NCBI RefSeq assembly: GCF_000720475.1
Contig: NZ_JOAP01000015.1
Location: 1-64,000, forward strand
Origin: Streptomyces aureocirculatus
Lineage (GTDB): Bacteria > Actinomycetota > Actinomycetes > Streptomycetales > Streptomycetaceae
Direction of reading: 5' to 3'
DNA length: 64,000 bases
In this document: positions 15,936 to 23,298 of the stretch, piece by piece
How positions within the stretch are numbered: the stretch's first letter is position 1
Layout of the letters: each line of letters begins with the position of its first letter
The notes under the pieces: generated by a model
Told to the model about the DNA's origin: nothing
Seen by the model: only the letters and a program-made list of their open reading frames with translations
Databases searched by the model: none
Position numbers and translations under genes: made by a program

Positions 15936-16854
15936 GTCTGCTGAGCGCCTGAGTGACGGTGACCCGGTGGTGTCGGCTGCGGTTGAGGGTCGGGAACCCG
16001 CCCTGCGGGACGATTGCCCACAGCGCACACGACAAGTCCCGGCGTTCGTGTGGGCGTTGCCGCCCCTCGCCCTGCTCGGGCTCGTGTTCCTCTACCCCCT
16101 CGCCCTCGTCGTGCGGCAGTCCGTGCGGCCCGACACGGGCGGAACCTCACTGGAGCCGTACGCCGACGTCTTCGCCTCCGCCTCGTTCCGGGAGGCACTC
16201 GGGACGACGGTGTGGCTGGCGGTCGGGGCGACCGTGGGATGTCTGGTGCTCGGATTCGCGCTCGCGCTGGTCATCGCGTTCGTGCCGTTCCCCGGCGGGA
16301 AGGCCGTCGCCCGGTTCATCGACGTGTTCCTGTCCTTCCCGTCGTTCCTGATCACCCTCGCGCTGCTGTTCATCTACGGCACCAAGGGCATGGCCAACGG
16401 GCTGTGGACGGACGCCACGGGGACAGCCGGTGACGGGCCCTTCCAGTTCCTGACCACGCCGTGGGGGGTGCTGATCGCCGAGATCACGTACTTCACGCCG
16501 TTCGTGATGCGGCCGCTGCTCGCCGCGTTCTCCCAGATCGACACGGCCCAACTGGAGGTGGCCTCCTCGCTGGGGGCGCGGCCCCTGCGGGTCGTACGGA
16601 AGGTGATCCTGCCCGAGGCGCTGCCCGCGCTCGCCGCCGGCGGCAGCCTCGTCCTGGTGATGTGCCTGAACGAGTTCGGGATCGTCCTGTTCACCGGGGC
16701 CAAGGACGTCACGACCCTGCCGATGCTCGTCTACAGCAAGGCGATGCTCGAATCCGACTACCCGGCGGCCTGCGTCGTCGCCGTCGTCAACATCGCGATC
16801 TCCGTGGGCCTCTACGGCCTCTACCGGGTGGTGAGCCGCCGTGCTGGTGCATAG
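15928..16854 (+). CDS. Phosphonate ABC importer, permease 1
   Basis: A 308-residue permease with six hydrophobic segments after a 35-residue hydrophilic N-terminus. The ATPase-coupling EAA loop is LEVASSLGARPLRVVRKVIL PEALPAL. It resembles the 2-aminoethylphosphonate (PhnU-type) subunit and pairs with the next gene to form a heteromeric channel. Translation is coupled at both ends: the start lies within the ATPase gene and the end overlaps permease 2 by 14 bases. Confidence 0.88.
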   Translation: MSRSAERLSDGDPVVSAAVEGREPALRDDCPQRTRQVPAFVWALPPLALLGLVFLYPLALVVRQSVRPDTGGTSLEPYADVFASASFREALGTTVWLAVGATVGCLVLGFALALVIAFVPFPGGKAVARFIDVFLSFPSFLITLALLFIYGTKGMANGLWTDATGTAGDGPFQFLTTPWGVLIAEITYFTPFVMRPLLAAFSQIDTAQLEVASSLGARPLRVVRKVILPEALPALAAGGSLVLVMCLNEFGIVLFTGAKDVTTLPMLVYSKAMLESDYPAACVVAVVNIAISVGLYGLYRVVSRRAGA

Positions 16855-17668
16855 CCGCAAAGGCAAGTGGGCGACCTGGACGGTCTTCTTCGTCCTGTTC
16901 CTGCCGCTGTTCGCGCTGCCGCTGCTCGTGATCGTCGCGGCGTCGTTCGCCGGGCACTGGTCGGGCGCGTTCCCCTCCGACCTCACCGCCGAGCACTACT
17001 CCGCCGCCACCCGCGGCGAATCCCTCCAGGCCCTCACCACCAGCCTGCTCACCGCGCTCGGCGCCAGCCTGATCGCGCTGGCCGCGGGCACCTGGGCCGC
17101 CCTAGCCGCCGCCGCTCTGAAGCGGCGCGGGGAGGGCACCTCACGGCTCTCGCGGGGGTGCGGGCGGATCCTGGACGCGCTGTTCATCATGCCCGTCGCC
17201 GTGCCGTCGGTGGTGGTGGGCCTCGCGGTCCTCGTGGCCTTCAGCAAGCCACCGGTGATCCTCAACGGCACGTCCACGATCGTCGTCCTGGCGCACGCCA
17301 TTCTTGTCACGGCGTTCGCCTACCAGTCGGTCTCCGCCGCCATCCTGCGTCTCGACCCGGCGTACGAGCAGGCCGCGGCGTCCCTCGGCGCCCGGCCCGC
17401 GTACGTCCTGTGGCGGGTGAAGCTGCCGCTCCTGCTGCCTTCCCTGACCGCCGCCGCCGGGCTCTGCTTCGCCCTGTCCATGGGCGAGCTGAGCGCCACC
17501 ATGATGCTCTACCCGCCGGACTGGACCCCGCTGCCCGTACGGATCTACGCGGCCACCGACCGCGGAGCCACCTTCACCGGCGCCGCCCTCGCGGTGGTCC
17601 TCATGGGCGCGACCCTGCTCGTCCTCTTCGCGGTGTCCCGCATCCGCACCCGCGCCTCCTACCGCTGA
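16841..17668 (+). CDS. Phosphonate ABC importer, permease 2
   Basis: A 275-residue inner-membrane permease (PhnV-type). It has six helices, with the EAA loop EQAAASLGARPAYVLWRVKL PLLLPSL before the last two. The GTG start lies inside the end of permease 1. It forms the translocation pore with permease 1 for the substrate delivered by the binding protein encoded 65 bp downstream. Confidence 0.88.
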   Translation: MLVHSRKGKWATWTVFFVLFLPLFALPLLVIVAASFAGHWSGAFPSDLTAEHYSAATRGESLQALTTSLLTALGASLIALAAGTWAALAAAALKRRGEGTSRLSRGCGRILDALFIMPVAVPSVVVGLAVLVAFSKPPVILNGTSTIVVLAHAILVTAFAYQSVSAAILRLDPAYEQAAASLGARPAYVLWRVKLPLLLPSLTAAAGLCFALSMGELSATMMLYPPDWTPLPVRIYAATDRGATFTGAALAVVLMGATLLVLFAVSRIRTRASYR

Positions 17669-17733
17669 CCGTCCCCGTCCCCCGTCCCTCATCGCCCGTA
17701 TCCCGTACATCGCCGCAAGGAGTACGACACGTC

Positions 17734-18804
17734 ATGCGCACCGTCATCCCTGTCCGCACGCTCGCCGCCCTCGGCGGCTGCGCCCTCCTGACCACGGCCC
17801 TCACCGCCTGCGGCGGCGACTCCGCCGCATCCGACGCCAAGGTCGTCACCATCTACAGTGCCGACGGCCTCAAGGGCGAGAACGGCGACGGCTGGTACGA
17901 CAAGGTCTTCGAGGACTTCGAGAAGAAGACCGGCATCAAGGTCAAGTACGTCGAGGGCGGCTCCGGCGAGATGGTGCAGCGCGCCGTCCGCGAGAAGTCC
18001 AACACCCAGGCCGACGTCATCATCACGCTCCCGCCGTTCATCCAGCAGGCCGACGAGAAGGGCCTGCTCAAGGCGTACCAACCCGAGGGGTCCCAGCACG
18101 TCGACGGCGCGGACAAGGCCCCCGACGGCAAGTGGACCTCCGTCGTCAACAACTACTTCGGGTTCATCTACAACAAGAAGGAGCTGGGCGGCTCCAAGGC
18201 GCCCAGGACCTGGGACGAGCTGACGGACGGCGCGTACAAGAACAAGCTCCAGTACTCCACGCCCGGTGTCGCGGGCGACGGCACCGCCGTCCTCATCAAG
18301 GCGATGCACGACTTCGGCGGCAAGGAACCCGCCATGAAGTACCTGGAGAGGCTCCAGTCCAACAACGTCGGCCCGTCCGCGTCCACCGGCAAGCTCGCCC
18401 CCAAGGTCGACAAGGGCGAACTGCTCGTCGCCAACGGCGACGTGCAGATGAACTACGCGCAGTCCAAGGACATGCCGAACCTCGGCATCTGGTTCCCGGC
18501 GAAGCAGGGCAAGAAGCCCACCACCTTCGCGCTGCCCTACGCCGCGGGCCTGGTGAACAAGGCACCGCACGACGCCAACGCCAGGAAGTTCCTCGACTTC
18601 CTGCTCAGCCGGCAGGCGCAGCAGCAGGTCAGCGAGGTCGGCGGGGGCTTCGCCGCACGCAAGGACATCAAGGCCACCGACGCCAACGCCATCGCCCTCG
18701 ACAAGATCATGGACGGCGTCGAGATCTTCGAACCGGACTGGGCCGACATCTCCGAGAACCTCACCTCGTACGTCGAGGACTGGAAGTCGGCCACCGGTAG
18801 CTGA
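17734..18804 (+). CDS. Phosphonate ABC importer, substrate-binding lipoprotein
   Basis: A 356-residue extracellular binding protein. The signal peptide ends in a lipobox (LLTTALTACGGDSAAS), so it is membrane-tethered through the cysteine. The fold is the iron/thiamine/2-aminoethylphosphonate periplasmic-binding type: it opens VVTIYSADGLKGENGDGWYD, then DFEKKTGIKVKYVEGGSGEM, with the phosphonate-family-like core PRTWDELTDGAYKNKLQYST. It ends the operon. ATG 17734 has AAGGAG at 17717-17722. Substrate is inferred from the operon (an aminophosphonate), not from residue-level comparison. Confidence 0.88.
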   Translation: MRTVIPVRTLAALGGCALLTTALTACGGDSAASDAKVVTIYSADGLKGENGDGWYDKVFEDFEKKTGIKVKYVEGGSGEMVQRAVREKSNTQADVIITLPPFIQQADEKGLLKAYQPEGSQHVDGADKAPDGKWTSVVNNYFGFIYNKKELGGSKAPRTWDELTDGAYKNKLQYSTPGVAGDGTAVLIKAMHDFGGKEPAMKYLERLQSNNVGPSASTGKLAPKVDKGELLVANGDVQMNYAQSKDMPNLGIWFPAKQGKKPTTFALPYAAGLVNKAPHDANARKFLDFLLSRQAQQQVSEVGGGFAARKDIKATDANAIALDKIMDGVEIFEPDWADISENLTSYVEDWKSATGS

Positions 18805-18911
18805 TCGAACGGGGTGGAGATCACCGCTTCATGATTACTCTGGGGGCGTCGGCACAGCGTCGTCCCGGCGCCCCCCAGCTTCAGTTCGCGCAGACCGCAG
18901 GAGTGCACCCC

Positions 18912-19691
18912 ATGGCAGAGCGCAAGCCCATCGAATCGTGGCTCACCGACATGGACGGCGTACTCATCCACGAGGGCATTCCGATCCCCGGCGCCGACGC
19001 GTTCATCAAGAAGCTGCGCGAGTCCGGCAAGCCGTTCCTGGTCCTGACGAACAACTCCATCTACACCGCCCGTGACCTCCAGGCCCGGCTGACCCGCATG
19101 GGCCTCGAAGTCCCCGTCGCCAACATCTGGACCTCGGCGCTCGCCACCGCCAAGTTCCTCGACGACCAGCGCCCTGGCGGCACCGCGTACGTCATCGGCG
19201 AGGCGGGTCTGACCACCGCGCTGCACGACATCGGTTACGTCCTGACCGACCACGCGCCGGACTACGTGGTCCTCGGCGAGACCCGCACCTACAGCTTCGA
19301 GGCCATGACCAAGGCCGTGCGGCTCATCAACGCCGGCGCCCGCTTCATCTGCACCAACCCCGACGAGACCGGGCCCTCCGCCGAGGGCCCGCTGCCCGCC
19401 ACCGGGGCCGTCGCCGCCCTGATCACCAAGGCCACCGGCAAGCAGCCGTACTTCGCGGGCAAGCCGAATCCGCTGATGATGCGGACGGGGCTGAACGCGA
19501 TCGGGGCGCACTCGGAGACCAGTGCGATGATCGGTGACCGTATGGACACGGATGTCCTCGCCGGACTGGAAGCCGGGATGGAGACCTTCCTCGTCCTCAC
19601 CGGGCTCACCACCCGCGCCGACATCGACCGCCACCCGTTCCGCCCCTCCAACGTGGTCGACTCCATCGCGGACCTCGTCGACCGCGTCTGA
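18912..19691 (+). CDS. HAD-IIA family hydrolase (NagD-like)
   Basis: A 259-residue phosphatase of the NagD/p-nitrophenyl-phosphatase branch. Motif I is SWLTDMDGVLIHEGIPIPGA, motif II is PFLVLTNNSIYTARDLQARL, the cap follows, and motifs III/IV are in FAGKPNPLMMRTGL and MIGDRMDTDVLAGLEAGMET. Such enzymes dephosphorylate small phosphorylated metabolites; the substrate here is unknown. It lies 107 bp after the phosphonate operon but has its own gap and is probably separate. A strong terminator-like element follows directly. Confidence 0.88.
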   Translation: MAERKPIESWLTDMDGVLIHEGIPIPGADAFIKKLRESGKPFLVLTNNSIYTARDLQARLTRMGLEVPVANIWTSALATAKFLDDQRPGGTAYVIGEAGLTTALHDIGYVLTDHAPDYVVLGETRTYSFEAMTKAVRLINAGARFICTNPDETGPSAEGPLPATGAVAALITKATGKQPYFAGKPNPLMMRTGLNAIGAHSETSAMIGDRMDTDVLAGLEAGMETFLVLTGLTTRADIDRHPFRPSNVVDSIADLVDRV

Positions 19692-19693
19692 CG

Positions 19694-19826
19694 GCCCCGT
19701 AAGGGGCGCGGGGAACCGCGCGCTCAGCGCGCGACGAGCCGCAGACGCGTCTGCTGCGTAACTGTGCAGACGCGGCTGCGGCTTTTTCGTGGCTGGTCGC
19801 GCAGTTCCCCGCGCCCCTCACGGGGC
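19694..19826. terminator. Long nested inverted repeat (copy A)
   Basis: The outer arms (19694-19716 and 19804-19826) begin GCCCCGTAAGGGGCGCGG and match with one mismatch. Inside is a second hairpin, AGCCGCAGACGCGTCTGC against GCAGACGCGGCTGCGGCT (19737-19783), followed by TTTTT. It stands directly after the HAD stop codon. The inner hairpin plus T-run is a good intrinsic terminator. The same structure recurs at 23161 (copy B) and, decayed, at 54115 (copy C). Confidence 0.85.
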
Positions 19827-19887
19827 GCCCCCTGGCCAGGATGCGGAATGCGCTGCGGGGCGTGAACCTGGAGCCAGGAGGTTCACG

Positions 19888-20427
19888 ATGTGCATACGTT
19901 TGCTCGCCGTGCGTAGCGCGGGAGCCATGGCCCTGGCGGCGACGCTCGCCGCGGCTCCCACTCCCGCACGGGCCCACGACCAGGACCAGGTCAAGGCCAG
20001 GGTCACACCGGCGAGCGCAGCCCCGGGCGGCCGGGTGGAGGTGCGGGTCACGGGCTGCGCGGGCAGCACCGGCACGGCCGGTTCCGGAGCCTTCGCCAAG
20101 GAGGCGGAGCTGACCGGACAGGGCGGCAAGGCCCTGACAGGGACCACCCGCATCCGTGAGGGCGTAACGGGCACGTACGAGATCACCGTCACCTGTGACG
20201 GCCACCCGCACCAGGGCGTAGGCGCCGTGCAGGTGACCACGTCCCGGCCGACCCCCACCGCACCGGTGCGCGCGGGCGGCGGCGGCGCCGCCCCGCTGAC
20301 GCCGACGGCGGCCGTCGCGGACGAGGCGGGACCCGGCACCCGGCACGCGGTCGTCGGCCTGGTGCTCGCGGGTGTCGCGGCCGTCGCCGTGGCCCTGCGC
20401 AGCGTCCGCAGGCGACGCCCGGAGTGA
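19888..20427 (+). CDS. Small secreted membrane-anchored protein, sortase F partner
   Basis: A 179-residue protein with a signal peptide (MCIRLLAVRSAGAMALAATL), a compact extracellular domain with two cysteines (VRVTGCAGSTGTAGSG and YEITVTCDGHPHQG), probably an Ig-like fold closed by a disulfide, and a C-terminal helix with RSVRRRRPE. It has no LPxTG/LAxTG motif, so the C-terminal helix is probably its own anchor. AGGAGG at 19876-19881 fixes the start. It is four bases upstream of a class F sortase gene, a common actinobacterial pairing whose purpose is not known. Confidence 0.75.
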   Translation: MCIRLLAVRSAGAMALAATLAAAPTPARAHDQDQVKARVTPASAAPGGRVEVRVTGCAGSTGTAGSGAFAKEAELTGQGGKALTGTTRIREGVTGTYEITVTCDGHPHQGVGAVQVTTSRPTPTAPVRAGGGGAAPLTPTAAVADEAGPGTRHAVVGLVLAGVAAVAVALRSVRRRRPE

Positions 20428-20431
20428 CGCC

Positions 20432-21139
20432 GTGACCAGCCCGGATCCAGGGACCACCCCGCGCCCGCGAAGTCCCGGCGGCGCCGGCCGCCTCGTCATG
20501 GGGGTCGTCTGGGCCCTGCTGCTCGTCGGCATGTGGCTGTGGGGCGGCGACATCACCGACGTACGCGGCGGCCTGTCGGGCCCGACCACCGGCGACGTCG
20601 CCGCGGTGGGACGCCCCGGCGGTGTCGAGCTGCCGCCACCGCGCGCGCCCCTCGCCGCCGCACGCCCGCAGCGCATCGACGTCCCCACGCTCGGCGTACG
20701 GGCGCCCGTCGTCGCACGGGGCCTGGACACCGACGGGTCCATCGCCCCGCCCGCGTACACCGCGGCGGGCACCGTCGGCTGGTACGGCGGCGGGGTACGG
20801 CCCGGTGCCGCGGGCACATCGCTGTTCGTCGGGCATGTGGACACCGAGCGCGAGCCCGCCGTCTTCTACCACCTCAGCACCCTGCGCCCCGGCGCGAAGG
20901 TGCGTGTGACCAGGGACGACGGCTCGGTCGCCGAGTTCACGGTGGATGACGTCCAAGTCCTCGGGCGGGACGACTTCAGCGCGAAGGCTGCGTACGGCCC
21001 CCGGGAGCGCGGCCGGGCCGAACTCCGCCTGATCACCTGCGGCGGAGCCTTCGACCGGGTGAGCCGCACCTACTCGGCGAACGTCGTCGTCTCCGCCTAC
21101 CTCACCGGCGCGGAGAAGTCCTGGCCGCCCCTGGCCTAG
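20432..21139 (+). CDS. Class F sortase
   Basis: A 235-residue transpeptidase with one N-terminal helix (LVMGVVWALLLVGMWLWGGD), a Pro/Arg linker and the catalytic barrel from about residue 80 (PQRIDVPTLGVRAPVVARGL). The histidine is in SLFVGHVDTEREPAVFYHLS, the cysteine in LRLITCGGAFDRVSRTYSAN, and the arginine in the same segment. The barrel is minimal, as in class F, which is distinct from the class E enzyme at 908. GTG 20432 is chosen with GGAG at 20421-20424. Its stop overlaps the stop of the oppositely oriented ANTAR gene. Confidence 0.88.
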   Translation: MTSPDPGTTPRPRSPGGAGRLVMGVVWALLLVGMWLWGGDITDVRGGLSGPTTGDVAAVGRPGGVELPPPRAPLAAARPQRIDVPTLGVRAPVVARGLDTDGSIAPPAYTAAGTVGWYGGGVRPGAAGTSLFVGHVDTEREPAVFYHLSTLRPGAKVRVTRDDGSVAEFTVDDVQVLGRDDFSAKAAYGPRERGRAELRLITCGGAFDRVSRTYSANVVVSAYLTGAEKSWPPLA

Positions 21140-21954
21140 CGGGTCTCCGACTGGGGCTGCTCCGGCTGCCGGGGCCGGGCGGGGGCGCCGCCGAGCAGGG
21201 CCGTGTCGTCGAGATTCCCGTCGATCACCATTTTCGCGGCCGCGTCCATGGCGAGGCGGTGCCGGCGTGCGTACCGCCGCAGCGCCTCGAAGGCGACGTC
21301 GAGGCGGCTCCGCCAGCGCTCGGCCAGAATCCCTTTGGCCTGCTCGATGCGGACACGGCTGGTCAGCGCGGACTGCAACTGCCGGGAGAGGTCCCGATAC
21401 CCGGTGTACGCACGGTGGTTGTGCAGCCCGACGGCGGACGCGTCGGCGAGCGCCCGCGCGATCCCCAGGGCGTAGGCGTCCTCGCTCTCGTGCGGGCAGC
21501 CCGCGGAGGGCCGCAGGCTCAGCGGGTCCGCGGAGAAGACGTTCAGGACGCCGAGCACCCGCTCCCGTGCGCGCAGCGGCACCGCGAAGGTGATGCCGAC
21601 GCCCCGCGTGCGGGCCCGCTCGGTGAAGTGGGGCCAGCGGGCGAGCGCGTCGGCGGAGGCGAGGCGGACGGGCGGCACGACGTGGCCGGTGCCGTAGGAG
21701 TCCAGGCACGGCCCGCCCCGATGCTGGTTCTCCAGGAGATCGCGGGCCAGTTCGGCTCCCCGGCTGCTGGCGGCGATCCTGACGCTGCTGCCGTTGTCGG
21801 TGTACATCACGCCGACGGCGAGGGTGTCGAGGAGTTCGGCGCAGTTCTGGGACACACGGCACAGGTGGCGCTCCGCGTCGAAGTCGTCGGACACCGTGTC
21901 CACGGACTCCATCAGAACCGCCGCGAGCCTCAACGCTGAGGTACGGCCGCGCAT
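21136..21954 (-). CDS. GAF and ANTAR domain RNA-binding antiterminator
   Basis: A 272-residue cytosolic regulator. A GAF sensor domain (about 20-165) includes GPCLDSYGTGHVVPPVRLAS and GVGITFAVPLRARERVLGVL. The C-terminal ANTAR domain (about 175-240) carries LQSALTSRVRIEQAKGILAE, the three-helix RNA-binding bundle that prevents transcription termination at two-hexaloop RNA motifs. Start 21954 is preceded by GGGAGG on the coding strand. The signal sensed and target RNAs are unknown. It is transcribed away from the GH6 gene, with a 164-bp divergent gap. Confidence 0.88.
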   Translation of the reverse strand: MRGRTSALRLAAVLMESVDTVSDDFDAERHLCRVSQNCAELLDTLAVGVMYTDNGSSVRIAASSRGAELARDLLENQHRGGPCLDSYGTGHVVPPVRLASADALARWPHFTERARTRGVGITFAVPLRARERVLGVLNVFSADPLSLRPSAGCPHESEDAYALGIARALADASAVGLHNHRAYTGYRDLSRQLQSALTSRVRIEQAKGILAERWRSRLDVAFEALRRYARRHRLAMDAAAKMVIDGNLDDTALLGGAPARPRQPEQPQSETR

Positions 21955-22118
21955 GGCCCTCCCTGATTCGCCGCAGCCCCCCGCACCCTCTCGCCTACCC
22001 CCGTTCGGCAGGCTGTAACAGGTCTTCCACAGGTGCGCCGCCGCGGCGGCACGACCTCGTGGGCCGCACGCGGTTGTGCCAGGATTGGCCACCGGACAGT
22101 GCGCCCGAGGGGGAGTGG

Positions 22119-23159
22119 ATGTACCGCAGGAACACAGGTCGCGGACGGGGCCTCGCGTCCCGGGGGGTGACGGCGACGGTGGCGCTCGCGGGGGCCGCAC
22201 TGCTGCTGTCCGGGTGCTCGTCGTCCGACGACGGGGGCGACAAGGACGGGGCGGGTTCCGGCGGCGGTGTCAGTCAACGCCCCAAGGGTCAGGCCCCGTT
22301 CTGGGTGAACCCGGAGGGGAACGCGGCCAAGCAGGTCGCCGCGTACGAGAAGGACGGCAAGAAGGACGAAGCCGCCCAGATCCGCAAGATCGCTGAGCAG
22401 CCCGTCGGCGAGTGGATCGGCCCCGAGAAGCCCGAGGAGGAGGCGCGCGGGTACACGGAGGCCGCCGAGAAGGCCGACCGTGACGCGCTGCTCGTCCTCT
22501 ACAACATCCCGCACCGCGACTGCGGCCAGTTCTCCAAGGGCGGCGCCGCCGACGGCAACGCCTACCGAAGCTGGATCGACGGCGTGGCCAAGGGCATCGG
22601 CGAGCGGCACGCCACGGTCGTCCTAGAGCCGGACGCGGTCCTGCACATCGTCGACCAGTGCACGCCCGGGGAGTTCCACGAGGAGCGGTACGACCTCCTC
22701 AAGGGTGCCATCGCCAAGCTCAAGTCCCTGAAGAACACCAAGGTCTACCTGGACGCGGGCAACGCGGGCTGGTCGCAGCCCGACTCGCTCTGGGAGCCCC
22801 TGAAGCGGTCGGGCGTCGAGCAGGCCGACGGCTTCTCGGTGAACGTCTCCAACTTCCAGACCACCGAGGCCAGCAAGGCGTACGGCAAGACGCTCTCCGC
22901 CAAGGTCGGTGGCAAGCCGTTCATCATCGACACCAGCCGCAACGGGAACGGGCCCCACACCGAGGGCAAGGACCCCTGGTGCAACCCTCCCGGGCGGGCC
23001 CTCGGGGAAGTCCCCAGCACCCGGACCGGTGACGACCTGGTCGACGCCTACGTCTGGGTCAAGCGCCCCGGTGAGTCCGACGGGACCTGTAGGGGCGGCC
23101 CCCAAGCGGGCCAGTGGTGGCCCGAGTACGCCCTCGCCCTCGCCAAGGGCAGCAAGTAG
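22119..23159 (+). CDS. Glycoside hydrolase family 6 lipoprotein (CslZ-like)
   Basis: A 346-residue secreted beta-1,4-glucanase-type enzyme. A signal peptide with lipobox LLLSGCSSSD (Cys33) tethers it outside the membrane. The GH6 core is recognisable: FWVNPEGNAAKQVAAYEKDG, LLVLYNIPHRDCGQFSKGGA (catalytic-acid loop), ATVVLEPDAVLHIV, then VYLDAGNAGWSQPDSLWEPL and DTSRNGNGPHTEGKDPWCNP. Streptomyces cslA-glxA loci carry such an enzyme alongside; trimming of the CslA glycan is the inferred role. The start has GAGGGGGAG at 22107-22115. A shared terminator element separates it from convergent glxA. Confidence 0.9.
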   Translation: MYRRNTGRGRGLASRGVTATVALAGAALLLSGCSSSDDGGDKDGAGSGGGVSQRPKGQAPFWVNPEGNAAKQVAAYEKDGKKDEAAQIRKIAEQPVGEWIGPEKPEEEARGYTEAAEKADRDALLVLYNIPHRDCGQFSKGGAADGNAYRSWIDGVAKGIGERHATVVLEPDAVLHIVDQCTPGEFHEERYDLLKGAIAKLKSLKNTKVYLDAGNAGWSQPDSLWEPLKRSGVEQADGFSVNVSNFQTTEASKAYGKTLSAKVGGKPFIIDTSRNGNGPHTEGKDPWCNPPGRALGEVPSTRTGDDLVDAYVWVKRPGESDGTCRGGPQAGQWWPEYALALAKGSK

Positions 23160-23160
23160 C

Positions 23161-23293
23161 GCCCCGTCAGGGGCGCGGGGAACTGCGCGACCAGCCACGA
23201 CAAAGCCGCAGACGCATCTGCTTAGTTACTCGGCAGACGCGTCTGCGGCTTTTCTTGGGCTGAGCGCGCAGTTCCCCGCGCCCCTTACGGGGC
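23161..23293. terminator. Long nested inverted repeat (copy B)
   Basis: Same architecture as copy A. The outer arms 23161-23183 and 23271-23293 (core AGGGGCGCGGGGAAC) differ at one base, and the inner GCCGCAGACGC hairpin is flanked by AAA on one side and TTTT on the other, so it can terminate from both directions. It fills the gap between the convergent GH6 and glxA genes. Confidence 0.85.
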
Positions 23294-23298
23294 CAGGC

